NCBI GenBank assembly: GCA_025453505.1
Contig: JALOQG010000054.1
Coordinates: forward strand, 1 to 10,884
Source: Myxococcota bacterium
GTDB lineage: Bacteria > Myxococcota_A > UBA9160 > PR03
DNA length: 10,884 nucleotides
Reading direction: 5' to 3'
Below, one piece after another: positions 1 through 7,559 of this stretch. How positions within the stretch are numbered: position 1 is the stretch's first letter; each line of letters opens with the position of its first letter. Under the pieces are notes generated by a model. That model was not told where the DNA came from. It saw nothing but the letters and a program-made list of their open reading frames with translations, and ran no database searches. The translations under genes and the position numbers were made by a program.

Positions 1-101
1 GATCGCCGCGCGCCGCGAACCCAGCATGGCGCGCCCCCCTGCGTGCGGGAGCACGCTAGCAACGACTCATGCGATGCGCGGCGCCGGTCGAAACGCCGGC
101 G

Positions 102-452
102 ATGGCGGAGATCGGCGTCGCAATCGGGATCCTCGCGGCGATCGGCGCGCTGGCGGCGACGCTCGTGGTTCCGCCCGCGGCGCTGCTGGTCGCCGGCGCC
201 TGGACGATCGCGATCGGCCTCGCGTTCGGCGTGCCGACCGGCGCGATCTATCACGTCGCGCTGCGCCGCTCGCTGCTCGCGGCGTCGCGACTGCCCGCGC
301 GCTGGTGGTGGAACCCGACCGCGCTGCACGACGCGATCCCGGCCGCCGACCGCACGCGGGTGCTGGCGTGGTGCTACGCGGGCGCCGCGGGCTTCCTCGT
401 GACGGTGCTCGGCTGCGCGCTCGTCGCGATCGCCGCGTGGCGCGGAATCTGA
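102..452 (+). CDS. Small integral membrane protein of unknown function
   Basis: This predicted protein of 116 residues is not one I recognise. Its N-terminal half is strongly hydrophobic (about residues 3-45, enough for two membrane segments around VAIGILAAIGALAATLVV and ALLVAGAWTIAIGLAFG). A more polar middle contains ARWWWNPTALHDAIP, which looks like a conserved motif rather than random sequence. A last hydrophobic helix lies at about residues 91-113 (YAGAAGFLVTVLGCALVAI). It is probably an inner-membrane protein with three or four membrane segments. I chose the ATG at 102 because the first membrane helix begins right after it. An in-frame ATG at 69 would add 11 residues. Neither has a clear Shine-Dalgarno sequence. 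The stop codon lies two bases before the left arm of the large hairpin that precedes uppP. Same-strand adjacency to uppP is suggestive of nothing firm about function. Confidence 0.6.
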   Translation: MAEIGVAIGILAAIGALAATLVVPPAALLVAGAWTIAIGLAFGVPTGAIYHVALRRSLLAASRLPARWWWNPTALHDAIPAADRTRVLAWCYAGAAGFLVTVLGCALVAIAAWRGI

Positions 453-453
453 C

Positions 454-499
454 GGGCCCGGGCGCAAGAAAGCAAAGTTGCTGTCTTGCGCCCGGGCCC
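454..499. repeat. Long near-perfect hairpin between the membrane-protein gene and uppP
   Basis: The arms 454-469 (GGGCCCGGGCGCAAGA) and 484-499 (TCTTGCGCCCGGGCCC) are perfect 16-base inverted copies. Inside them, after one A/G mismatch (470 and 483), a second perfect inverted pair follows: AGCAA at 471-475 and TTGCT at 478-482, with AG at the tip. The whole is a 22-position stem with one mismatch, far beyond what base composition alone gives. It starts right after the upstream stop codon (450-452) and ends 14 bases before the chosen uppP start at 514. No T-tract follows on the + strand, so it is not a textbook intrinsic terminator. It could be a T-less terminator or attenuator, an mRNA processing or stability element, or one copy of a dispersed intergenic palindrome. 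Confidence 0.8.
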
Positions 500-513
500 C
501 TATCCCGTGGCGC

Positions 514-1368
514 GTGGAGTGGTGGCAGGCCGTCGTGCTCGGGCTCGTGGAGGGCATCACCGAGTACCTGCCCGTGTCCTCGACGGGGCACCTGATCCTG
601 ACCTCCGCGCTGCTCGGCCTCGACACACCCGAGCAGCGCGCCGCGATCGCGACCTTCGAGATCGCGATCCAGGGCGGCGCGATCCTCGCGGTGCTCGGGC
701 TCTACTGGAATCGCGTCGTGCAGATGGGGCGCGGCCTCGCGGGCCGTGACGCCGCCGGACGGCGGCTCTTCTTCCACATCGTGCTGGCGTTCCTGCCGGC
801 GGGCCTGCTCGGCCCGCTGCTCGACGACACGATCGAGGCGCATCTCTTCCGCGCCGCTCCGGTGCTGCTGGCGCTCGCGCTCGGCGGCGCGTGGATGATC
901 TGGCTCGATCGCCACCGGCCGCCGGACAGCGGCGCCTCGCTCGAATCCATGACGTGGCGGCACGCACTCGCGATCGGCCTCTTCCAGTGCGCGGCGATGT
1001 GGCCCGGCACGTCGCGCTCGATGATGACGATCGCGGGCGGCGTGCTGCTGGGGCTCCGCGCGCGCGACGCCGCGGAGTTCTCGTTCCTGCTCGGCCTGCC
1101 GACGCTCGGCGGCGCCTGCGTGTACAAGCTGACCAAGCATCTGCTCGCATCCGCGCAGGACGGCACGCCCCACATGTTCGAGCAGCTCGGCGTGGCGCCC
1201 GTCGTGCTGGGCTTCGCGGTGGCGGCGATCTCCGCGGCGATCGCCGTGCGCTGGCTGATCGCGTTCCTGACGCGCCGCGGCCTCGCACCGTTCGGCTGGT
1301 ACCGGATTGCGCTCTCCGCGGTGCTCGGTGCGCTGCTCTGGAGCGGCGTCCTCTCGCTGCATCAGTGA
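514..1368 (+). CDS. uppP: Undecaprenyl-diphosphatase (UppP/BacA family)
   Basis: This integral inner-membrane phosphatase converts undecaprenyl pyrophosphate to undecaprenyl phosphate, recycling the lipid carrier for peptidoglycan and other surface polymers. Family loss or overexpression alters bacitracin sensitivity. The 284-residue protein has the family hallmarks. The N-terminal LGLVEGITEYLPVSSTGHL includes Glu13, Glu17 and His26, which match the catalytic Glu17, Glu21 and His30 of the E. coli enzyme. The second signature, PGTSRS, lies at 164-169, with Arg168 the likely phosphate-binding residue. Multiple hydrophobic segments run through to the C-terminus, and length is close to the usual 270-285. 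I chose GTG at 514 because MEWWQAVVLGLVEG is the typical family start. The alternative TTG at 478 lies within the preceding hairpin. No good Shine-Dalgarno sequence precedes either. The 3' end overlaps the convergent flavoprotein gene by 7 bases. Confidence 0.95.
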   Translation: MEWWQAVVLGLVEGITEYLPVSSTGHLILTSALLGLDTPEQRAAIATFEIAIQGGAILAVLGLYWNRVVQMGRGLAGRDAAGRRLFFHIVLAFLPAGLLGPLLDDTIEAHLFRAAPVLLALALGGAWMIWLDRHRPPDSGASLESMTWRHALAIGLFQCAAMWPGTSRSMMTIAGGVLLGLRARDAAEFSFLLGLPTLGGACVYKLTKHLLASAQDGTPHMFEQLGVAPVVLGFAVAAISAAIAVRWLIAFLTRRGLAPFGWYRIALSAVLGALLWSGVLSLHQ

Positions 1369-2369
1369 CCGCGGTCGCGCGACCACGAGCGCAGCGTGCG
1401 CAGATAGTTCGCGCGCTCGAACGACTCGGGATCCGGCACGGCGGCCTGCGAGACGCTGCCCTTCAGCTGCTCGACCGACTCGTACTCGCGCGCCTCGAGC
1501 CAGCGCGCGAGATCGCGCTCGATCTCCCCGATCCGCGCCGGGCCGCGCTGCAGCAGCGCGGACGCCAGCATCGTCGCGTCGGCGCCCGCGAGCAGCAGCT
1601 TCAACGCGTCGTCCGCGGAATGGACGCCGGAGGTCGCCGCGAGCGACGCCGCGACGCGACGGCGCAGGATCGCGATCCAGCGCAGCGCCAGCCGCGATTC
1701 CTCCGAACGCGAGAGCGTGAGCTGCGGCGCCACCTCGAGCGTCTCGAGATCGAGATCGGGCTGGTAGAAGCGGTTGAAGAGGACGAGACCGCCGGCGCCG
1801 GCCGCGACCAGCCGCTGCGCGAAGTGCGCGAGCGCCGTGTAGAACGGCGAGAGCTTCACCGCGAGCGGCACGCGCGCCTGCGCGCGCAGCGCCTCGACCA
1901 GCTCGATCTCGCGCGACTCGATCGCGGCCGCATCGTGCGCGGGATCCGCGGCGACCTGATAGAGGTTGAGCTCGATCGCGTCGGCGCCGGCCGTCTCGAG
2001 CAGGTGCGCGTGTTCGATCCAGCCGCCGCGCGTAGTGCCGTTCAGGCTCGCGATCACCGGGATCGCGAGCGAGCGCTTCGCAACGTGCACCAGCTCGAGG
2101 TGCGCGTCGGGCCCGACCGCATAGCTCTCGCGATCCGGCAGGTAGTCGAGCGCCTCGGCGAAGACGCCGGTGCCGGCTTCGAGCGCGTGGTGCACGGCGA
2201 GCGACTCGCTCGCGAGTTCCTCCTCGAAGAGCGACGGCAATACGACGGCCGCGGCGCCGGCGTCCTCGAGCCGGCGCAATCCGTCGAGCGTGCCGGTGAG
2301 CGGCGACGACGACGCCACGAGCGGCGTGCGCAGCGTGAGTCCGAGGTAGCGCGTACCGAGCTCCGCCAT
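1362..2369 (-). CDS. Dihydroorotate dehydrogenase-like FMN protein linked to nifJ
   Basis: This 335-residue protein belongs to the TIM-barrel FMN family of dihydroorotate dehydrogenase, in the uncharacterised branch often found beside pyruvate:ferredoxin oxidoreductase genes. Visible landmarks are the N-terminal YLGLTLRTPLVASSSPLTG, then AIPVIASLNGTTRGGW, then ADAIELNLYQ, then VPLAVKLSPFYTALA. These are followed by GGLVLFNRFYQPDLDLETLEV and the FMN phosphate region GVHSADDALKLLLAGADATMLASALL. At the place where true PyrD enzymes carry the catalytic Cys or Ser in an N-x-S/C-C/x-P-N loop, this protein reads LNLYQVAADP. It is therefore unlikely to be the pyrimidine-pathway enzyme, and its substrate is unknown. 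The ATG start has GGAG at 2376-2379, 6 bases upstream and abutting the nifJ stop, only 3 bases from nifJ. Co-transcription and translational coupling with nifJ are likely, so a role in ferredoxin- or pyruvate-linked redox metabolism is inferred. Confidence 0.88.
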   Translation of the reverse strand: MAELGTRYLGLTLRTPLVASSSPLTGTLDGLRRLEDAGAAAVVLPSLFEEELASESLAVHHALEAGTGVFAEALDYLPDRESYAVGPDAHLELVHVAKRSLAIPVIASLNGTTRGGWIEHAHLLETAGADAIELNLYQVAADPAHDAAAIESREIELVEALRAQARVPLAVKLSPFYTALAHFAQRLVAAGAGGLVLFNRFYQPDLDLETLEVAPQLTLSRSEESRLALRWIAILRRRVAASLAATSGVHSADDALKLLLAGADATMLASALLQRGPARIGEIERDLARWLEAREYESVEQLKGSVSQAAVPDPESFERANYLRTLRSWSRDRGH

Positions 2370-2372
2370 CGC

Positions 2373-5300
2373 TCACTCCGCCTCTTCGGCCGGCGCCGCG
2401 GCATCCGGCAGCACCGACGCCTCGACGAGGTTGCGCTCGACGCCCGCGAGCTGTTCGTAGTGACGCCAGCGCTCGTCCGCGTCCGCTTGCGCGAGCGCGA
2501 GCAGCGCGTCGGCCCGCTCGGGATCGGCGCGCAGTGCCATCGCGAAGCGCGCTTCCTGCTCCGCGAACGCACGCACCGGGAGATCCGGCTTGCGCGAGTC
2601 GAGATGGAACGGATGCCGGTGCGGACCGACGCCCGGGTGGTGTCTCCACAGCGGCCAGAAGCCGCTGCGCACGGCGTCGCGCTGGTGGGTCATCGAACGC
2701 GTCATGTCGATGCCGTGCGCGATGCAGGTGCTGTACGCGATCACGAGCGACGGCCCCGGCCACGCGTCGGCTTCGCGCAACGCCTTCAGCGTGTGCGCGT
2801 CGTCGGCGCCGATCGCGACCTGCGCGACGTAGACGTGTCCGTAGGCGGAGGCGGCGAGACCGAGATCCTTGCGCGGCGCCGCCTTGCCGCCGGCGGCGAA
2901 CTTGGCGACCGCGCCGCGCGGCGTCGCCTTCGACGCCTGGCCTCCCGTGTTCGAGTAGACCTGCGTGTCGAGCACGAGCACGTTGACGTCGCGCCCCGAG
3001 GCCAGCACGTGATCGAGTCCCGGGAAGCCGATGTCGTAGGCCCAGCCGTCGCCGCCGACGATCCACACCGTCTTGCGCACGAGCGCGCCCGCGACCGACA
3101 GCAGACGCTGCGATTCCGGATCGCTGCGACCCGCGAGGGCGCGAGCGAGAGCCGCCACGCGCTCGCGCTGGCGCGCGAGCGCCGCGTCGTCGCGACCCTC
3201 CTCGTCGAGGATCGTCTGCACGAGGGCATTCGGGAGCTGGGGCGCGATCGCCGTCAGCAGCCGGCGCGCTTCTTCGCGCTGGCGATCCTGCGCCAGCAGC
3301 AGGCCGAGCCCGAACTCCGCGTCGTCCTCGAAGAGCGAGTTGGCCCAGGCGGGGCCGCGTCCGTGCGCGTCGGTGGTCCACGGCGTCGTCGGCAGGTTGC
3401 CGCCGTAGATCGACGAGCAGCCTGTGGCGTTCGCGATCACCAGGTGATCCCCGAAGAGCTGCGAGAGCAGCTTCAGGTACGGCGTCTCGCCGCAGCCCGC
3501 GCAGGCGCCCGAGAACTCGAAGAGCGGCTCGCGCGTCTGGACGTTCTTCACGGTGCCCGGGTCGAGCAGCGCGGGATCGAGCGCGGGGATCGCGAGGAAG
3601 GCGTCGAAGCGGGCGCGTTCGCGGTCGCGATGTTCGGGCGCCGGCGCCATGTCGATCGCCTTGTGCTTGACCTCGCTCTTGCTCTTCGCGGGGCACACGT
3701 CCACGCACACGCCGCAGCCCGTGCAATCGTCGGGCGCGACCTGGATCGTCAGCAGGTGCGCGTCGATCTCGCGCGAGCGGAACGGCTTCGCGAGGAAGTC
3801 GGCCGGCGCCGCGGGCCGCGACGCCTCCGGAAACACCTTCATGCGGATCGCCGCGTGCGGACACACCATCGCGCACTTGCCGCAGTCGATGCAGAGCGCC
3901 GGATCCCAGATCGGGATCTCGTGCGCGAGGGCGCGCTTCTCGTAGCGCGCGGTCGCCGTCGGAAAGCAGCCGTCGGGCGGCAGCGCCGAGACGGGAAGCA
4001 GGTCGCCCTGCCCCGCGAGCAGCGCGGCGGTGACGCGCTGCACGAAGTCGGGTGCGTCCGCGGGTACGGGCGCGCGGCGCCGTTCGGTCGCCGTCGCGAT
4101 CTCCGGCACGACGACGCGGTGCAGCTCTCCGAGCGCGCGATCGACCGCGGCGAGATTGCGCGCGACGACCGCCGGGCCGCGCTTCGCGTACGTCTTCTCG
4201 ATCGAGGCGCGGATCGCGGCGAGCGCGCGCTCGCGCGGCAGCACCTGCGAGAGCGCGAAGAAACAGGGCTGCATCACGGTGTTGATGCGGCCGCGCATGC
4301 CGACCTCGCGCGCGACGCGATCGGCGTCGATCGTCCACACCTCGAGCCGTTTCTCGAGGACGGCGTCCTGCGCCTCGCGCGGCAGCGCATCCCAGACTTC
4401 GCCGGGCGGATGCGGGGCGTTGAGCAACACGCGCGCGCCGGGCGCCGCTCTCTCGAGGACGCCCTGCCGCGCCAGCAGATCGAAGTGATGCACGCCGACG
4501 AACTCGGCGAACTCGATCTGGTGGGTCGCGCGGATCGGCTCGCTGCGGAAGCGGAGCTGCGAGAGCGTCACCGCGCCCGACTTCTTCGAGTCGTAGACGA
4601 AGTAGCCCTGCGCGTGCAGCGGCGTCTCGGCGACGAGGATCGACGCGCTGCTCTTCGCGGCGCCGACGCTGCCGTCGCTGCCGAGTCCGTAGAAGAGCGC
4701 GCAGCCGGCGGCGGTCTCGGTGCGGAACGCCGGGTCGTAGGGCAGGCTCGTGTGCCCGACGTCGTCGCGGATGCCGATCGTGAAGCGATTGCGCGGTGCG
4801 GGCGCGGCGAGCGCGTCCAGCACCGCCTTCGCCATCGCGGGCGTGAATTCCTTCGACGCGAGTCCGTAGCGTCCGCCGACGATGCGCGGCATCGGTCGCG
4901 CCGCGGCCGCCTCGGCGAACGCGGTGACGACGTCCTGATGCAGCGGCTCGCCCGCCGAACCGGGTTCCTTGCAGCGGTCGAGGACAGTGATCGCGCGCGT
5001 CGTGGCGGGGATCGCCGCGAGCAGCGCGGCGCTCGGGAACGGACGGAAGAGCCGCACGACGGCGAGGCCCACGCGCTCGCCGCGCGCCACGAGCGCGTCC
5101 ACGCACTCGCGCGCGGATCCCGCGCCCGATCCCATCAGCACCAGCACGCGCTCGGCGTCGGGCGCACCGTGGTAGTCGACGAGGCCGTAGCGGCGGCCGG
5201 TGCGTGCGGCGAGCGCGGCGAAGCAGTCGCCGACGTGGCCGGGCACCGCGTCGTGGAAGGGATTGCAGGCCTCGCGCGCCTGGAAGAAGACGTCGGGATT

Positions 5301-5963
5301 CTGCGCGGTGCCGCGCAAGGTCGGTGCGTCGGGCGTCAGCCGCCGCGCGCGGTGCGCGAGGATCGTGGCGTCGTCGACGAGCGCACACAGATCCGCGTCG
5401 TCGAGCAGCTCGATGCGCGCCAGCTCGTGCGAGGTGCGAAAGCCGTCGAAGAAGTGCAGGAACGGCACGCGCGAGCGCAGCGTCGCGGCGTGCGCGACGA
5501 GCGCGAAGTCGTGCGCCTCCTGCACCGACGCCGCGCACAGCATCGCCATGCCGGTGCCGCGTGCGGCCATCACGTCGCTGTGATCGCCGAAGATCGAGAG
5601 CGCGTGGGTGGCGATCGCGCGCGCGGCGACGTGCAGCACGAAGGGATGCAGCTCGCCCGCGATCTTGAACAGGTTCGGCAGCATCAGCAGCAGGCCCTGC
5701 GACGCGGTGAAGCTGGTCGCGAGCGCGCCGCCGAGCAGCGCGCCGTGGAGCACGCCCGCGGCGCCCGCCTCGCTCTGCATCTCGACCACCTCGGGCACGC
5801 CGCCCCACAGGTTGGTCTGGCCGCGCGCGCTCCACGCGTCGGCCCACTCGCCCATCGGCGAGGCCGGCGTGATCGGGTAGATCGCGATCACTTCCGAGAG
5901 CCGGTGCGCGATGCGCGCGGCGGCTTCGTTGCCGTCGAGACAGGCGATGCTGCGCTGGGTCAC
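2373..5963 (-). CDS. nifJ: Pyruvate:ferredoxin (flavodoxin) oxidoreductase, single-chain
   Basis: This cytoplasmic enzyme oxidatively decarboxylates pyruvate with CoA to acetyl-CoA and CO2, passing electrons to ferredoxin or flavodoxin. From GTG 5963 it has 1196 residues, normal for the homodimeric type. The N-terminal domain carries DGNEAAARIAHRLSEVIAIY and PITPASPMGE. The ferredoxin domain has two [4Fe-4S] motifs, CIDCGKCAMVCP (Cys691, 694, 697, 701) and CTGCGVCVDVCP (Cys747, 750, 753, 757). The proximal cluster ligands are Cys821 and 824 (ACAGCGETPY), Cys849 (GCSSIYGG) and Cys1080 (STCIAHGID). The thiamine-diphosphate site is in GGDGWAYDIGFPG through YSNTGGQASKATP. All ligands are present, so it should be active. 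Starting at 5963 leaves the usual short lead before DGNEA. An in-frame GTG at 5996 would add 11 residues. Neither has a Shine-Dalgarno sequence. It is followed after 3 bases by the dihydroorotate dehydrogenase-like gene and preceded by a sigma-54-like promoter. No other nif gene is in view. Confidence 0.95.
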   Translation of the reverse strand: MTQRSIACLDGNEAAARIAHRLSEVIAIYPITPASPMGEWADAWSARGQTNLWGGVPEVVEMQSEAGAAGVLHGALLGGALATSFTASQGLLLMLPNLFKIAGELHPFVLHVAARAIATHALSIFGDHSDVMAARGTGMAMLCAASVQEAHDFALVAHAATLRSRVPFLHFFDGFRTSHELARIELLDDADLCALVDDATILAHRARRLTPDAPTLRGTAQNPDVFFQAREACNPFHDAVPGHVGDCFAALAARTGRRYGLVDYHGAPDAERVLVLMGSGAGSARECVDALVARGERVGLAVVRLFRPFPSAALLAAIPATTRAITVLDRCKEPGSAGEPLHQDVVTAFAEAAAARPMPRIVGGRYGLASKEFTPAMAKAVLDALAAPAPRNRFTIGIRDDVGHTSLPYDPAFRTETAAGCALFYGLGSDGSVGAAKSSASILVAETPLHAQGYFVYDSKKSGAVTLSQLRFRSEPIRATHQIEFAEFVGVHHFDLLARQGVLERAAPGARVLLNAPHPPGEVWDALPREAQDAVLEKRLEVWTIDADRVAREVGMRGRINTVMQPCFFALSQVLPRERALAAIRASIEKTYAKRGPAVVARNLAAVDRALGELHRVVVPEIATATERRRAPVPADAPDFVQRVTAALLAGQGDLLPVSALPPDGCFPTATARYEKRALAHEIPIWDPALCIDCGKCAMVCPHAAIRMKVFPEASRPAAPADFLAKPFRSREIDAHLLTIQVAPDDCTGCGVCVDVCPAKSKSEVKHKAIDMAPAPEHRDRERARFDAFLAIPALDPALLDPGTVKNVQTREPLFEFSGACAGCGETPYLKLLSQLFGDHLVIANATGCSSIYGGNLPTTPWTTDAHGRGPAWANSLFEDDAEFGLGLLLAQDRQREEARRLLTAIAPQLPNALVQTILDEEGRDDAALARQRERVAALARALAGRSDPESQRLLSVAGALVRKTVWIVGGDGWAYDIGFPGLDHVLASGRDVNVLVLDTQVYSNTGGQASKATPRGAVAKFAAGGKAAPRKDLGLAASAYGHVYVAQVAIGADDAHTLKALREADAWPGPSLVIAYSTCIAHGIDMTRSMTHQRDAVRSGFWPLWRHHPGVGPHRHPFHLDSRKPDLPVRAFAEQEARFAMALRADPERADALLALAQADADERWRHYEQLAGVERNLVEASVLPDAAAPAEEAE

Positions 5964-5976
5964 GACGTCGCCAGAG

Positions 5977-5992
5977 TGCACTCGACGTGCCA
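5977..5992 (-). promoter_or_regulatory. Sigma-54-like (-24/-12) promoter ahead of nifJ
   Basis: Read on the - strand this site is TGGCACGTCGAGTGCA. It matches the sigma-54 consensus TGGCACG-N4-TTGCA at 11 of 12 specified positions, with exactly 10 bases between the GG and GC dinucleotides. Start of transcription would fall near 5966, only about 3 bases before the preferred GTG at 5963, implying a nearly leaderless message, which is unusual. A 10-base perfect palindrome (GAGTGCACTC, 5974-5983) overlaps the -12 half. I found no NifA-type TGT-N10-ACA enhancer at the one candidate TGT nearby that I checked (6052). A chance match remains possible. Confidence 0.4.
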
Positions 5993-6038
5993 GCACGGGC
6001 CGTCGCTCGCCCGACCGGGACCGCGCGGAACGTGGCGC

Positions 6039-6065
6039 GACGCCGCGCCGCTGTGGCGGGGCGTC
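6039..6065 (-). terminator. Hairpin just downstream of the glycoside hydrolase stop
   Basis: GACGCCGCGCC (6039-6049) pairs with GGCGGGGCGTC (6055-6065): 11 positions with a single mismatch and a 5-base loop. It begins 3 bases after the stop codon of the - strand hydrolase gene (6069-6071). No T-run follows, so it would be a T-less terminator or 3'-end stabiliser at best. Its position between that gene and the nifJ promoter-like site supports a role in separating the two units. Confidence 0.4.
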
Positions 6066-6068
6066 CCG

Positions 6069-7442
6069 CTACTCGATCGGCCAGACCAGCGTCGTGACCG
6101 AGCGCCCGGGCAGCAGCACGCTGCGATCGCCGATGCGATCCGCGGAGTCGAGCGCGATCTCGACGCCCGTCGCGTCCGGCGCAGAGCGAACGACCTGCGG
6201 CGCGCTCGTCATTCCGGCGCCCTCGAAGAGCACCCAGCGCGGCGTGTCGTGGCGATTGATCGCGACCGCGACGAGCTTCGCGCTCGCGTCGTCGCGGAAG
6301 GCCGAGACGAGCACGTCGGCGTCGGGGCTCTCGCTGCCGATCCGCACGGCGCCGGGCCGCACGTACTTCGTGTACTGGCGCAGCGTCCAGTACTTCGGCG
6401 TGATCGTGTAGCCGGGATCGCCGTGGCGGGTCGGGATCACGATCGCGGCCTCGCCCGGTCCGCCCGGCCGGTACAGATTCCACATCGCGTAGAGCGAGAC
6501 GCCCGCCTGGAACGACTCGTGGAGCAGCTCGGCCTGCCAGATGCCCTCGTCCCAGGTTCCGTAGCCCTCGAACGTGGTGTTCGAGAACTCGGTCATCCAG
6601 AGCGGCAGACCCGGCGGCGCGACGCCGAGCACGGGCTCGACGTCGGGCGCGACGGTCGAGGAATCGAAATAGGTGGTCGCCCCGTAGAGATGGAAGCCGA
6701 TCGCCTGGAAGACCGAGGAGGCAGTCGGTCGCGCGAGGATCGGCGGCAGGTAGAGCGGCACGAAGTTCGCGACCGCGTTGTCGGGCCCGTGCAGGGTGGT
6801 CGCGTGGCCGTCCGCGAGGAGGCGCTGCGCGACCGCTTCGGCGACGTCGTCCATACGCGTCGGGATGTAGGTGTTGGCGTCCCACGGCGAAGCGGCTTCG
6901 GGCTCGTTCTGGATCGAGAGCGAGTGCAGGGGATGCCCCGTGTCGGCGACGTAGTCGAGCCACACCGAGAACAGCTCGGCGAGTTCGGGCTCGTGGTTCG
7001 GAAGCAGCGTCCCGCCGCAGCACTCGTTGTTCGTGGTCTTCATCCACGCGGGCGGCGTCCACATCGCCGCGATCAGGAACGGATCGCCGCGCGCGAAGAT
7101 CTCCTCGTGCTGCCAGAGCAGATCGTCGGGCCGCACGAAGCCGGCGGCGTTCACCGTCGCGGGATCCGCGTCGTCGTTCACCGGCTCGATCGCCGGCCGC
7201 ACCTTGAGCCGCACGACCGACGGCTCGAGATCGCCGAAGACGAGATCGAGCACCTGCGTGCGATCGGGCTCGGGCATCGCGCGCAGCGCCGCTTCGTCGG
7301 CCGCCGAGCCGCCGATGCCTTCCATGGTCTGGAAGGTCGTGGCCGGATCGAGACGCACGGCCACGGTCGGGTGCTTCTCGAACGGACACACGGCGCCCAG
7401 CGAGAAGAACGGAACGAGCGCGAGCAGCAGCAGGATTCGCAT
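6069..7442 (-). CDS. Secreted GH30-like glycoside hydrolase
   Basis: This 457-residue retaining glycoside hydrolase of clan GH-A is most like family GH30 (glucosylceramidase, beta-1,6-glucanase or glucuronoxylanase types). Residues 1-18 (MRILLLLALVPFFSLGAV) form a signal peptide, so export from the cytoplasm is predicted. Cys19 is not in a good lipobox. The barrel contains GIGGSAADE (42-50), MWTPPAWMKTTNN (127-139), SIQNEPE with probable acid/base Glu180 (176-182), GFHLYG (249-254) and MTEFSNTT with probable nucleophile Glu285 (283-290). The last 100 residues look like the usual beta-sandwich, ending in TLVWPIE. The odd adjacent cysteines in NNECCGG (141-142) could form a disulfide. Substrate and subfamily cannot be decided. 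I chose the ATG at 7442 because it opens a signal peptide. The open frame continues upstream to 7823 but runs antisense to the acyl carrier protein gene. No Shine-Dalgarno sequence is present. Confidence 0.85.
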   Translation of the reverse strand: MRILLLLALVPFFSLGAVCPFEKHPTVAVRLDPATTFQTMEGIGGSAADEAALRAMPEPDRTQVLDLVFGDLEPSVVRLKVRPAIEPVNDDADPATVNAAGFVRPDDLLWQHEEIFARGDPFLIAAMWTPPAWMKTTNNECCGGTLLPNHEPELAELFSVWLDYVADTGHPLHSLSIQNEPEAASPWDANTYIPTRMDDVAEAVAQRLLADGHATTLHGPDNAVANFVPLYLPPILARPTASSVFQAIGFHLYGATTYFDSSTVAPDVEPVLGVAPPGLPLWMTEFSNTTFEGYGTWDEGIWQAELLHESFQAGVSLYAMWNLYRPGGPGEAAIVIPTRHGDPGYTITPKYWTLRQYTKYVRPGAVRIGSESPDADVLVSAFRDDASAKLVAVAINRHDTPRWVLFEGAGMTSAPQVVRSAPDATGVEIALDSADRIGDRSVLLPGRSVTTLVWPIE

Positions 7443-7450
7443 GGCCGGGC

Positions 7451-7459
7451 ATTCTATCA
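7451..7459 (-). promoter_or_regulatory. Possible extended -10 promoter for the glycoside hydrolase
   Basis: Read on the - strand the site is TGATAGAAT, an extended -10 element (TGn followed by a TATAAT-like hexamer), and one of the few AT-rich spots nearby. No -35 box is evident at 17-18 bases. Transcription would start only a few bases before the ATG at 7442, giving an almost leaderless message, consistent with the lack of a Shine-Dalgarno sequence. Confidence 0.3.
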
Positions 7460-7559
7460 GGCGACGCGCGGCGCGGGACGCTCCGGCGTCCTTGCCGTGA
7501 AGTTGCCGGTCCGGCGGCGCGCGGGGCGGAATTTCCCGACCGGACGCCCGCAGCTCCGG

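Noticed and set aside
6040..6200. NifA-type enhancer (TGT-N10-ACA) upstream of nifJ
   Set aside because: The TGT at 6052 has no ACA at the required spacing. I saw no convincing alternative, so a nitrogen-fixation regulon is not claimed.
6069..7442. Lipoprotein anchoring of the hydrolase at Cys19
   Set aside because: The residues before it (GAV) do not form a proper lipobox, which wants a small residue such as Gly, Ala or Ser just before the Cys.
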